A stretch of DNA of 64,000 nucleotides. Source: Flavobacteriales bacterium. GTDB taxonomy: Bacteria > Bacteroidota > Bacteroidia > Flavobacteriales_F > PHOS-HE28. Location of the stretch: positions 186,001 through 250,000 of the forward strand of contig JADJDP010000050.1 of the NCBI GenBank assembly GCA_016702645.1, in the 5' to 3' direction. Positions 36,461-44,986 of this stretch are shown here, in pieces. A program made the position numbers and the translations under genes. Below the pieces are notes generated by a model. It was not told the DNA's origin, did not search any database, and saw only the letters and a program-made list of their open reading frames with translations. Position 1 is the stretch's first letter; each line of letters starts with the position of its first letter.

Positions 36461-37567
36461 ATGAGACCGACCTTGACCACGTTGATGTTCGGCTGTGCGC
36501 TCGGCGCGTTCGCGCAAGCCCCGCCGATCGATCTGGACTGGTCGGCACTGCGCTGGTACGACGGCACACCGCGAGCGCACATCTCAAGGGATCCCGTGAA
36601 CGGGAAGTACACGTGGGCGGTCTACAACAACTTCCAGAGCGCGAGCGACGAGGTGGCCTTCCCCTTCCTGGCCGATGGCACCGATATCGCACCCTCGAAC
36701 CCGGACCGTTTCAACGTCGGCAGTTTGGACGGCCTGGTCGACTTGAGCGTGCGCGATGGCGTGATCCACAACTTGATGTCGCACCTTTCGCTTGGCACAC
36801 TCCCCTATTGGTGGCACCTGAACAATGCGCCCGAAGGGACCGGCTACCAAACTGTGAATCCCGGAGTTGGAACCGACCCGGAACTTTCCGATCACGGTTA
36901 TGATCTGCTGGTCACGGAGGAGGCTGCATACGGATGTGGCATGTCGGAAACGATGGTAGTTCCCCAACTAGGTGTCGCCCGCCTGGTGAAGACCAACCTG
37001 CAATGCGAGGTGGTTTGGGATGTGACCTGGGATGATGGCCCGGCACTGCCGCACAAAGGCTTTAGTGGAATTGCAATGATTGGCGACACGGTGGTGGCCA
37101 TGGCCCTGCCTTGGATGGTCCTCTTCGATGATGCCGACGGCGCATTGATCGACACCATCGAGGTCACGCAGGTCGAAGGCGATGCGCGCTGCATTGCGCA
37201 TGGGAACCGCGTCTATTGGACAATGAACCATGACCAAGAGCTCTTTGCAGGCTACCACGACTTTGGCACCGGCGAGGATCACACGTGGTCATCACCCATC
37301 CCCGGCACCTATGGAGCGCACATAGTCATGGATCAGTACGACCATGTATGGGTGACGACTACCACAACGAACGGAACGACATGGACAGAGGCCGATGACC
37401 AAGGCCATTGGTACCGCTTTAGTGAGGACCTCGATCCCATCGACGCTGGAACCCTTCACTTCTCCGTTGATGACGTCTGCTTCGTGAACGGCAAGATCTC
37501 GTTCACAGGCAACTTCGATCCCGTGACGTCGATGGCCTATTTGATCACCGGCACACCTCAACCCTGA
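36461..37567 (+). CDS. Secreted hypothetical protein, propeller-like
   Basis: A 368-residue intact protein with a short signal peptide (MRPTLTTLMFGCALGAFAQ). It contains repeated strand segments such as GLVDLSVRDGVIHNLMSHL, FSGIAMIGDTVVAMALPWMV, DARCIAHGNRVYWTMNHDQE and VDDVCFVNGKISFTGNFDP, suggesting a beta-propeller. There is no sorting domain. The next gene, 5 nt downstream, shares the layout and several phrases (for example DGTDIAP versus NGTDITP and the LVARDGV/LSVRDGV turn), so the two are probably a duplicated pair. Function unknown. Confidence 0.78.
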   Translation: MRPTLTTLMFGCALGAFAQAPPIDLDWSALRWYDGTPRAHISRDPVNGKYTWAVYNNFQSASDEVAFPFLADGTDIAPSNPDRFNVGSLDGLVDLSVRDGVIHNLMSHLSLGTLPYWWHLNNAPEGTGYQTVNPGVGTDPELSDHGYDLLVTEEAAYGCGMSETMVVPQLGVARLVKTNLQCEVVWDVTWDDGPALPHKGFSGIAMIGDTVVAMALPWMVLFDDADGALIDTIEVTQVEGDARCIAHGNRVYWTMNHDQELFAGYHDFGTGEDHTWSSPIPGTYGAHIVMDQYDHVWVTTTTTNGTTWTEADDQGHWYRFSEDLDPIDAGTLHFSVDDVCFVNGKISFTGNFDPVTSMAYLITGTPQP

Positions 37568-37572
37568 ACACC

Positions 37573-38926
37573 ATGATCAAGCACATCACTTCCGCCTTGG
37601 TGACCATCTCGCTTCCGTTCCTTGTTCAGGGCCAGACCCCATTGGTTCCTTCGTGGTCCCACACCTGGCCTTTCGGACAGCAAGGACCCATGTTCGTAGC
37701 TCCATCCGACGCGGACAACCATGTGGCCTTCGACCTCATCAACGACCAGGTGTACCTCACCATAGATGATCAATTGGAGCAGCAGAGCCCTCGGTGGGAC
37801 TTCCTCTTCAGTTTTGACGCGAACGGTACGGACATCACGCCTTTGCCTGCACCCCTTGCTCGGCAGCGCCACCCCACGGTGAACGACCCGCAGAACATGG
37901 AAGGCACGCACGACCTCGTTGCGCGTGACGGCGTAGTGTACCACGCGCGCAGCTGAACACGGGTTTCCAGTCAGGGACCTCCGGCAGCCTGTGTACCCGC
38001 AACCCCGATGGATCAGGTTGGAAGCTCGGCCTGGGCAAGGGAGGCTTTGCGTACGGCAACGGCAAGGTGTTGGTGGATGACCAGGGTGCTGTTTCGGTGC
38101 GCAGCTTGGACGGTTTCACCGCGATGATGCAAGCCACCAGTCCCGAAGGGTGGATCCAATGGACGAAGACCTATCCCACTTTCGGTCCGTTCGACGATGC
38201 GGTGCTGATGGGCAATACGATCGTGGCCGCGCGAGCGGGAACCTTCGTCACCATCGATCGCGCCACAGGGCAGCAGCTCGTCTCCAACGTTGTGTACTTA
38301 CCCAACCTGCCCGCTACACTGGCCACGGACGGTGCAAGGGTCTTCTTCGCCTATTCGGACTTCTCCAGCAACGTCTTCTGGGGCTGCGTTGTGCTTGGGA
38401 GCACGCCCATATGGGTACGAAGTGCAGAGCACTTGACATCACCATCACCGAATTGGAAGTTGACGCCTTCGGCCGCCCTTGGTTCGTTGGCAATAGCACG
38501 CTTGTCGAAACGCCCCCTGTGCTCGTGGTCACTGGCACCGATGGCAGTGCGTACGACCTTTTCACGTATGGCAGCAGCATGAACGATCTGGCGATCGGAG
38601 CGGGTCAAGCATACATCACCGGCCGACTGGACGACACCAACACCACCTACCTCCTAGCCGTCAGTACGGACATCAGCACAGCCGTGGAACCGGTTGTCGC
38701 TCCTTCCGTCTCCTTCTACCCACAACCTGCGAGTGCGAGCCTCAACATCGGTGGCGGAATACGCTTGAGTAGTATGCGGGTGCTTGATGCTACTGGCCAG
38801 ACCGTTCAGGTACCCCTGCTCACCACCAGCGTGCTGGACGTTAGCGAGCTCACCGAAGGCATCTACTTCCTGGAAGCGAACACCGCCAACGGCCGCATCG
38901 CGAAGCGCTTCGTGGTTGTGCGCTGA
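37573..38926 (+). CDS. T9SS-sorted propeller-like protein (two frameshifts)
   Basis: About 451 residues after joining three frames. The signal peptide is MIKHITSALVTISLPFLVQG. Propeller-like strands follow: FDLINDQVYLTIDDQLEQQS, FGPFDDAVLMGNTIVAARAG, LATDGARVFFAYSDFSSNVF. The C terminus VSFYPQPASASLNIGG...MRVLDATGQTVQV...LTEGIYFLEANTANGR is a T9SS type A sorting domain. Frame changes lie near 37950 and 38432, both consistent with one missing base (GAGCACTTGACATC should read H-L-D-I). It is transcribed with its upstream paralogue. Confidence 0.8.
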
Positions 38927-40507
38927 TCAATCGAAGGTGACCATGCCGAAGCGGTATTCCTTGCCGCGGGTGGCGTACATGAACATGCGATCGTCCTCCA
39001 GCTGCCTACAGCTCTTCGGCCGCAGGATCAGGTCCCGTTTCTCGGGATCGAACAGCGCTTCACGCACCACACGCCCGTCCTGGTCCACCGTTGCCAGCGT
39101 CACGATGGAGCTCTTGCCGCTGAAGTCCGTGCGCTCGAACTTGTCCCCAGCGTTCAGGAAGAGGTTCTTGCCGTTGTCGTTGTAGACGAAGTAGAGGTTG
39201 CTACCCTTCACCTCCAACGCGAAGCTGCTGAAGTAACCACCGTCGTTGGTGGTGTGCTGCTTCTTGGGAACGGTGCTGGCCCAAGCGATGTTCCCGTCCG
39301 GGTCGATGTTCACCACGATGATGTCGTTGTAGATGTAGTGGTAGGTGGTCGTGGTGTAGGTCATGCCACGCGCATCGGTGTACGTGCTCGTGGTCGCGTA
39401 GGAGTAATACTGCTCACCCACGAGGACGGCTCCGCCATCTTCCCGCCGCACGATGTCCGCGAGTTCGTACTCGTACAGTTGCAGCTCCTCGTCCTTGCGC
39501 TCGGCCTGCTTTTTCGCTTTCTTCTCCTCCTTGGGCGTCATGAACTGGGTGATGAAATCGTCCGAGAACTCCTTGTAGCTCTCGTGCTTCACCGCCTTGG
39601 TCACGGGATCCAACCGGAGGAAGAAGGACCCGCGCACCTTGTTCTCACCCTGGTTCCCGAAGAAGCCACCACAAAGAATGTCCGCCATTCCGGTGTCCAG
39701 GCTCAACGTGAGGTCTTGCAGGAAGCGATCGCCCACCTTGATCGTATGGTCCTGTTCGCCGCCATTGGCACCGTAGGTGAGCAAATGGTAATCGTAGTGG
39801 ACCTTGTGCGCCCGCTTCAGGGCCTTCGCTTCGCGCTTCTCCGCGTACTTCACACCAATGAGCAGCGCGCTTCCATTGTTGTCCACGCGGAAATCCTCGA
39901 AGGTGAATTCCTTGTCTCCGTACGGCAAGGTGATCTCGCGATCCCATTCAGGCACCATGTCGGAACTGAAGATCCGCAACTGGAACTTCTCCGGCGCATC
40001 CTTCTCGTAGGGGAGCTGGGTGTGGACGAGCACGTGCGCGTTGTTCGGCGAGATCTCCACCCCGAACGCGCCACCGTAGGCCTTCTCGGACGCGAAGCGC
40101 GCCAACTGTTGCCAATCTCCAAGTGGCTCCATGTCGGCTTCCTGAAAGCTCCGCATGTACAGTGTGCGGTGGTCCTCCTTCTTGTTGTGGACACTGCTGA
40201 AGACGAGGATACGATCACCGATGACCATGATGTCCTCCAAGGCCGGGTCCTTCTTGTCCAGCTCCAGTTCAAGCACCTTGCTGTAAAGGCTCACCAGATC
40301 ACTGTTCATCTTCTGCACCAACAGGTCTTTCTTGCGGTTCAGCGTCATGTACACCGCCTCCCTGGTCTGACCGAAGATCCGGTTGAACTCACCGGTCTCA
40401 CGCTCGCTCAGTTCCGTGCCCCATGCCACGCTCGCACGCTCCGTCTTGGGTTGCGCAACGGAAGCCAGCGTCATTAGGGCGCTGCCAATGATCAGGGGAG
40501 TACGCAT
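38927..40507 (-). CDS. Secreted protein of unknown function, 526 residues
   Basis: An intact protein with signal peptide MRTPLIIGSALMTLASVAQ. It has a helical N-terminal part (QKMNSDLVSLYSKVLELELD), then strand-rich segments that look like a propeller or lipoprotein-carrier body: IMVIGDRILVFSSVHNKKED, GGAFGVEISPNNAHVLVHTQ, NDIIVVNIDPDGNIAWASTV. A charged insert (EEKKAKKQAERKDEEL) lies near residue 330. I do not recognise the family by name; related sequences occur in Bacteroidota. The stop abuts the T9SS gene convergently, with no gap. Confidence 0.78.
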   Translation of the reverse strand: MRTPLIIGSALMTLASVAQPKTERASVAWGTELSERETGEFNRIFGQTREAVYMTLNRKKDLLVQKMNSDLVSLYSKVLELELDKKDPALEDIMVIGDRILVFSSVHNKKEDHRTLYMRSFQEADMEPLGDWQQLARFASEKAYGGAFGVEISPNNAHVLVHTQLPYEKDAPEKFQLRIFSSDMVPEWDREITLPYGDKEFTFEDFRVDNNGSALLIGVKYAEKREAKALKRAHKVHYDYHLLTYGANGGEQDHTIKVGDRFLQDLTLSLDTGMADILCGGFFGNQGENKVRGSFFLRLDPVTKAVKHESYKEFSDDFITQFMTPKEEKKAKKQAERKDEELQLYEYELADIVRREDGGAVLVGEQYYSYATTSTYTDARGMTYTTTTYHYIYNDIIVVNIDPDGNIAWASTVPKKQHTTNDGGYFSSFALEVKGSNLYFVYNDNGKNLFLNAGDKFERTDFSGKSSIVTLATVDQDGRVVREALFDPEKRDLILRPKSCRQLEDDRMFMYATRGKEYRFGMVTFD

Positions 40508-40545
40508 CGTGGTTGTAGGATGGGAACGAAGTAAGTTCGATGAAC

Positions 40546-41433
40546 TCAGTTCCTCGCCGCCTTCAGTGTATTGAGCAACAAGCTCGTGATCGTCATCGGC
40601 CCCACTCCACCTGGCACAGGCGTGATCGATGAACAGACGGCCCGTACTTCCTCCTCACGCACATCGCCCACGAGACGAAAGCCGCTCTTCTTCGATGCAT
40701 CGGGGATGCGGTGGATGCCAACGTCGATCACCACCGCCCCGGGCTTCACCATATCGGCCGTGATGAACTCCGGTTTGCCGATGGCGACCACCAGGAGGTC
40801 CGCCTGGCGTGTGATGGAGGGCAGGTCCTTCGTGCGACTGTGCGCCAGCGTCACGGTACAATTGCCAGGGTATGCGTTGCGGCTGAGCAGCACGCTCATG
40901 GGCGTGCCCACGATGTTGCTGCGACCTACGACCACGCAGTGCTTGCCAGCCGTTTCGATGCTGTAATACTTGAGCAGTTCGCAGATGCCTGCGGGTGTGG
41001 CCGGCAGAAAACACGGAAGACCCAGCACCATCTTGCCCACGTTCTCCGGATGGAAACCATCCACATCCTTGCGGGGATCGATCGCCAATGTCACTCGCTC
41101 CGGGTCGATGTGCGACGGTAGCGGCAGTTGCACGATGAATCCGTCAAGGTCCATGTCGCGGTTGAGCCCTTCGATTCGATGCAGCAGGTCCTCCTCGGTG
41201 ATCGTTTCCGGCAATCGGATGAGCGTGCTGCGGAACCCCACGGTCTCGCAGGCCTTCACCTTCGCCTCCACATAGGTCTTGCTGGCACCATCGTCGCCCA
41301 CGAGCACAGCTGCCAGATGGGGTGCCTTTCCACGTGCGGCCTTCTCATCGGCAGCCGCTTTTGCGATGTCCTTCTTCAAGGCTTCGCTGCAGCGTTTGCC
41401 GTCGAGCAATTGATGGGTGGTCACTCCGGTCAT
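40546..41433 (-). CDS. folD: Bifunctional methylenetetrahydrofolate dehydrogenase/cyclohydrolase
   Basis: A 295-residue intact FolD. It has the catalytic-Lys region YVEAKVKACETVGF, the substrate motif DGFIVQLPLPSHID, the Rossmann motif VVGRSNIVGTPMSVLLSRN and the family tail TPVPGGVGPMTITSLL. It interconverts methylene-, methenyl- and formyl-tetrahydrofolate, feeding purine synthesis and initiator tRNA formylation (def is at 14457). ATG 41433 gives the usual N terminus. Confidence 0.96.
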   Translation of the reverse strand: MTGVTTHQLLDGKRCSEALKKDIAKAAADEKAARGKAPHLAAVLVGDDGASKTYVEAKVKACETVGFRSTLIRLPETITEEDLLHRIEGLNRDMDLDGFIVQLPLPSHIDPERVTLAIDPRKDVDGFHPENVGKMVLGLPCFLPATPAGICELLKYYSIETAGKHCVVVGRSNIVGTPMSVLLSRNAYPGNCTVTLAHSRTKDLPSITRQADLLVVAIGKPEFITADMVKPGAVVIDVGIHRIPDASKKSGFRLVGDVREEEVRAVCSSITPVPGGVGPMTITSLLLNTLKAARN

Positions 41434-41462
41434 GGACGGGCGATGAAAGTAGCGGATCCTCG

Positions 41463-42017
41463 TTACCAGCCCATGCGCGACTTCAAGCCGGTGATGTGCG
41501 CCAAATGATGCCTGCTGTGCCACACGTAAAGTTCAAGCACCTCGCTCAAGGGTAGTTCCCGCTGTTGCTCCGGGAGGAAGAAAGTGCGCTCGAGATCAGT
41601 GACCGACATGGCACGCATCAGCACCACCCAGCGTGCGTGGGATCCGGAAATGATCTGCAGCGAAGGTTCGATCGGCATGGTACGCGCGTCGATCTGCTTC
41701 GCCCAAAGTGCCTCCTTGTACGGCTTGATCGTTGGGACATCCTCCGTGAGAGCCAGCTTGAAGCGATGCAGGCTCTGAGCATGGCTGTCGGCAATATGAT
41801 GGACCAATTGGCGCACGGTCCAGCCACCGGGACGGTAGGGCGTGTCCAACTGGTCGTCATCCATGCCTTGTACTTCGGCACGCAACTTCTCCGGAAAGCC
41901 TGCGATCACATCCATGCAGTCCGTGCGCCGTTCGGCCGTTCCGGCTCTCGTGCCGCGGACGAACTTTCCAATGGGGTACTTGAGGAGTTCGAGGTCTTGC
42001 GCGGCGAGGGTGCTCAT
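41463..42017 (-). CDS. YfiT/BstA-like DinB-superfamily (putative bacillithiol transferase)
   Basis: A 184-residue intact protein. It begins with DLELLKYPIGKFVRGT (the YPIGKF opening of the YfiT family) and has TPYRPGGWTVRQLVHHIADS, HAQSLHRFKLALTED and WHSRHHLAHITGL, which supply the three histidines of the DinB metal site. Characterised relatives in Bacillus and Staphylococcus are bacillithiol S-transferases that detoxify electrophiles. The presence of bshA in the same window supports that reading, but the substrate is unknown. Confidence 0.88.
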   Translation of the reverse strand: MSTLAAQDLELLKYPIGKFVRGTRAGTAERRTDCMDVIAGFPEKLRAEVQGMDDDQLDTPYRPGGWTVRQLVHHIADSHAQSLHRFKLALTEDVPTIKPYKEALWAKQIDARTMPIEPSLQIISGSHARWVVLMRAMSVTDLERTFFLPEQQRELPLSEVLELYVWHSRHHLAHITGLKSRMGW

Positions 42018-42035
42018 GATCGCAGGGATCTTTCG

Positions 42036-42347
42036 TTATTGCTTCGGTTTGCGCAAGGTCCACACGTACATGTGTACACCCTTGTCCAACGCAACGATGT
42101 CCTTGGTATCCACCTCCCACCCTTGCTTCTCCATGTCCTGCACTTCCTGGAAGAAGATGATGATGTCCAGTTCGCGCTTGTCCATGTTGATCGGCTTCAG
42201 GTCAACGACCTTGGCAGGCATAGCCGTGGAGAACACGCCCAGCTTGCGGATGGCTGGCGAGAATTCCACCGACGCGTACTCGTGCTGCGTTTGGGCTGAG
42301 ACGAAAAACGGCAAGGCCAGAAATAGGAGGACAAGGAGCTTCTTCAT
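42036..42347 (-). CDS. Small secreted hypothetical protein
   Basis: A 103-residue protein with a clear signal peptide MKKLLVLLFLALPFFVSAQ. The mature part, VFSTAMPAKVVDLKPINMDK followed by WEVDTKDIVALDKGVHMYVW, is an alpha/beta mini-domain common in small Bacteroidota periplasmic proteins. It precedes the DinB-like gene by 18 nt in the same direction, so cotranscription is likely. Function not recognised. Confidence 0.72.
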   Translation of the reverse strand: MKKLLVLLFLALPFFVSAQTQHEYASVEFSPAIRKLGVFSTAMPAKVVDLKPINMDKRELDIIIFFQEVQDMEKQGWEVDTKDIVALDKGVHMYVWTLRKPKQ

Positions 42348-42403
42348 GCCCCCAAAGTTCGTCGCCCGAACGATGCGAACAGCCGAAGCGGACGACGACG
42401 CGG

Positions 42404-43690
42404 TTATGGAACTTGTTCCATCTGCTTCCACGCCTGATCCTGCAACACGGAGCTGGGATCGAAGTTGGGGCTGTTCGTGAGGATGTAGCTTCCATCTCCC
42501 CGGCTCCAGGCGTGGTTGTATCCACTGGTCAGCTCCACGCGGCCATTGCTGCCGTCGTTGTACGTTTCCACCTCGCGGATGGCTTTGACGAACTGCGTGT
42601 GCTGGCGGTCCTGCGACGATTGCTGCTGCTCCCAGCTGCGCATCTGCTGGTCCATGGCGCCCATGCGGTCGTTGTGGCGGGCGGTGTTCGCGGCGCCTTG
42701 GGACTGTATATCCGCCATGCGCTGGTTGTGCGCGCGTGTGTTGGCGGCGGTCTGCGCATCAATGGCGGCCATGCGCTGGTGGTGCATGCGGTCCGCGTTG
42801 TTCCGTAGCTGCGCGAAGTAGCCGTTCACGGCCTCCTGCCACTGCGGGTTGGTGCGGTAGCTGCTCTTGATCGTTGCCAGCACGCGTTCAGCCTCATCGC
42901 GCCGAGCGGCCGGGAAACGCAGGATGCTCCGCTCGCTCGCGTTGCTGTTGGTGAGCTGCTGCATCTCGCCGGTGTACGCGTTCTGCATCACGTTGATCAC
43001 GTTCAGCACCGAGACCAGCGCGATGCCCTCGCTCCCATCGTTCCAATTCAGGCGAGCGGTCACCGCGCTGGGCATGAGCTGGGCTTGTCCGCCCCATTGC
43101 TCGAAGGCCGCCTTCGTCTTCGCGGCACTGCGTTCCATCTCTTGCTGCACCCCGGTGTTCACCTTAACCTCCGTGATGCGCGCACCCTGCAAGACGCGAG
43201 GCCCCATCACCTCGCTCAGGTAGTTCGAGGCATCCATGGGGCCGCCCACCTCGCAGCCGCCTTGCTGGGCCTGCATCTGCATGCTCTGCATCATCATGGG
43301 GTCGCTGGCCGATGCCCAGCTATGGTTCGGTAGTACCGTATAGCTGATGGCGCCATCGGGCGAGCTCACGCTCCACTTGCCGGAGATCATCTCACCGCGG
43401 CATTCGTTCAGGCCCTTCCACACCACACCGCCCTCGTGCTTCCAGCCCTTGGGCAGCAGGATGCTGAAGGCCTCTGCGGGCTGCTCGAAGCCGGTGTTGT
43501 CCATGAAGCGCACGCGCTCCAGCACCACGTAATCCTTGCCTTCGGTGAACTTGCCCGGCTGTTGTTCTGCACCAACGTCCCCTGTAGCAATTGCCTCACT
43601 TCCTTCCCCGCCCGTGGGTTGGCCCATGTTGTTGGAACAAGAGACCAGGATAGCGACCGAACTGAGCAGGAGTGAATGGGCGGTTGACAT
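42404..43690 (-). CDS. Lipoprotein with a coiled, repeat-bearing C-terminal half
   Basis: A 428-residue intact protein. The N terminus ends in AILVSC, a lipobox, so it should be membrane-anchored. Residues about 60-280 form a globular domain (VWKGLNECRGEMISGKWSVS, SYTVLPNHSWASASDP). The C-terminal half has near-heptad repeats, HHQRMAAIDAQTAANTRAHN then QRMADIQSQGAANTARHNDR, suggesting an extended coiled coil. It ends with a short strand domain. No family name can be given; the repeat may be for oligomerisation or cell-wall contact. Confidence 0.72.
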   Translation of the reverse strand: MSTAHSLLLSSVAILVSCSNNMGQPTGGEGSEAIATGDVGAEQQPGKFTEGKDYVVLERVRFMDNTGFEQPAEAFSILLPKGWKHEGGVVWKGLNECRGEMISGKWSVSSPDGAISYTVLPNHSWASASDPMMMQSMQMQAQQGGCEVGGPMDASNYLSEVMGPRVLQGARITEVKVNTGVQQEMERSAAKTKAAFEQWGGQAQLMPSAVTARLNWNDGSEGIALVSVLNVINVMQNAYTGEMQQLTNSNASERSILRFPAARRDEAERVLATIKSSYRTNPQWQEAVNGYFAQLRNNADRMHHQRMAAIDAQTAANTRAHNQRMADIQSQGAANTARHNDRMGAMDQQMRSWEQQQSSQDRQHTQFVKAIREVETYNDGSNGRVELTSGYNHAWSRGDGSYILTNSPNFDPSSVLQDQAWKQMEQVP

Positions 43691-43754
43691 GGCGATGGGT
43701 TATTGGTGATCCGGCTTCAGACCACTATCGAGGAAGCCACGCGAAGGTGAACAA

Positions 43755-44180
43755 CTACCTCTTCCTCACTGCGTACTTCAGCAGGAATTCCTCCGCATCC
43801 AGCACCTCGGTCTCGGCGAAGTGGAAGTCATCCCGGTCATAGGTAACGATGCACGTACACTTTGAAGCCACGGCCGAGTAGTACTCCAGTCCATCTTCGA
43901 AGTCTTCCACCTTCTTGTTCTGCACGGCCAGCTTGGTGGCGTGGCCATCCAGTGCGGTGATCTTCAGCTTGTCCACCAGCACGGCGATCTTCTTCTTGGC
44001 GGACTTCTCACCGCTCTTCTTGGCCGCAAAATGGGCACCGATGGCCAGGCACAAGGGTGAGGTGTACACCTCGAAGCGTGGATCATCACACAAGCTCAAC
44101 ACGCGCGCGCACGCCGCGAACCGCGGGTACTCGTTGCACAATACCGTAACGAGGACATTGGCGTCCAGGAAGACCCGCAT
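43755..44180 (-). CDS. PIN-domain ribonuclease toxin
   Basis: A 141-residue protein starting MRVFLDANVLVTVLCNEYPR, with the PIN acidic residues visible as D (FLDAN), E and D (VEDFEDGLEYYSA) and D (VTYDRDD). This is a PIN_3-type nuclease, usually a VapC-like RNA-cleaving toxin. The ATG at 44180 overlaps the antitoxin stop by one base; an upstream GTG at 44183 would overlap it by four. Together with the upstream antitoxin and a palindromic operator it forms a complete toxin-antitoxin module. Confidence 0.88.
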   Translation of the reverse strand: MRVFLDANVLVTVLCNEYPRFAACARVLSLCDDPRFEVYTSPLCLAIGAHFAAKKSGEKSAKKKIAVLVDKLKITALDGHATKLAVQNKKVEDFEDGLEYYSAVASKCTCIVTYDRDDFHFAETEVLDAEEFLLKYAVRKR

Positions 44181-44452
44181 CACTTGCGGCCTTTACCAGA
44201 ACGGCGACTTTCCAAATAGTCCTTCTTCACCGTGCTCGCCGCGTTCTTGCGCACGTACTCGGCTTGGCCTTCGCTCAACATGTTGACCCAATCGGAAACG
44301 GGAAGCTCATCCAAGCTGCGGTACTTCTTGCTCACCACCTTGCTTAGCAGGAACTCCGTGAGCCTCGAAAGGCTGATGTTGTTAGCCTCGGCGAAGGCCT
44401 TGGCCTGCACGACCACGCTTTCATCGAAGCTGAGGGTGACCTTGGTATCCAT
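44180..44452 (-). CDS. DUF6364-like antitoxin
   Basis: A 90-residue protein. Its N terminus MDTKVTLSFDESVVVQAKAF, then AEANNISLSRLTEFLLSKVV, is the ribbon-helix-helix DNA-binding pattern of DUF6364/VapB-type antitoxins; the C terminus (WVNMLSEGQAEYVRKNAAST) should bind and neutralise the PIN toxin. It starts 11 nt downstream of a nested inverted repeat, which fits autoregulation. Confidence 0.86.
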   Translation of the reverse strand: MDTKVTLSFDESVVVQAKAFAEANNISLSRLTEFLLSKVVSKKYRSLDELPVSDWVNMLSEGQAEYVRKNAASTVKKDYLESRRSGKGRK

Positions 44453-44462
44453 GGCTTGGAAC

Positions 44463-44500
44463 GTTTGTACGGCAAATGTATAGGATCTATACGTACAAAC
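44463..44500. promoter_or_regulatory. Nested inverted repeat, probable toxin-antitoxin operator
   Basis: Outer arms GTTTGTAC (44463-44470) and GTACAAAC (44493-44500) enclose inner arms GTATAG (44478-44483) and CTATAC (44487-44492) with a 3-nt centre. This AT-rich island lies directly upstream of the antitoxin start at 44452. Two arm pairs fit cooperative binding of antitoxin dimers, which would occlude the promoter. Confidence 0.72.
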
Positions 44501-44655
44501 AACCACAATAACCGATCAGATCGGCGTGGACGTTCGTTGCCGAACGGGACGGACCTATCGCCCATCGTCGTCTTGCCCCCATCATCCGTGATCTTCCGCG
44601 TCTTGCGGGAGCGACCAGCCTACCAGTGTTCGAGGATCTTGCAGCCCAGAGTTTC

Positions 44656-44868
44656 TCATGAGACCAGAACGTTCTGGTCACCGAATACTGACCCGAACCT
44701 GCCATAGTCCACATCCACGTCCATTGATCCGCACGGGCACTGCCAGTTCATGCTTTGCAGGGAAGGCATCATCGTCCCGCACTTGATACATCGGAAGTAC
44801 AATCGCTCGCTTCGGTCCCAGCCACCACCAGAACCTGTGGCTTCCCGCCCAGGCCAGAGGAAAGACAT
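44656..44868 (-). CDS. Possible small zinc-ribbon protein
   Basis: A 70-residue reading frame with YFRCIKCGTMM followed by NWQCPCGSMDVDVDYGRFGS, a CxxC...CxC arrangement that could bind zinc. The residues around the cysteines look like a real domain, but the N-terminal 20 residues (GREATGSGGGWD) do not, so the start may be further in or shifted. No neighbour gives a function. Confidence 0.42.
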   Translation of the reverse strand: MSFLWPGREATGSGGGWDRSERLYFRCIKCGTMMPSLQSMNWQCPCGSMDVDVDYGRFGSVFGDQNVLVS

Positions 44869-44986
44869 CCGGTAACCGCTAAATCGAACGATGGCTCAAT
44901 CTGTGGCTCGTTCATCGCACCGTCGTCGTTGGCCGCATCTGAGGTCGAATCAAGCTGCACCCCTATCGTCGCTGCATGATCTGCAC

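Noticed and set aside
39254..40477. A long plus-strand reading frame opposite the 526-residue secreted protein
   Set aside because: It is antisense to an intact protein with a signal peptide, and its Val/Leu/His/Arg-rich composition is that of a complementary-strand shadow.
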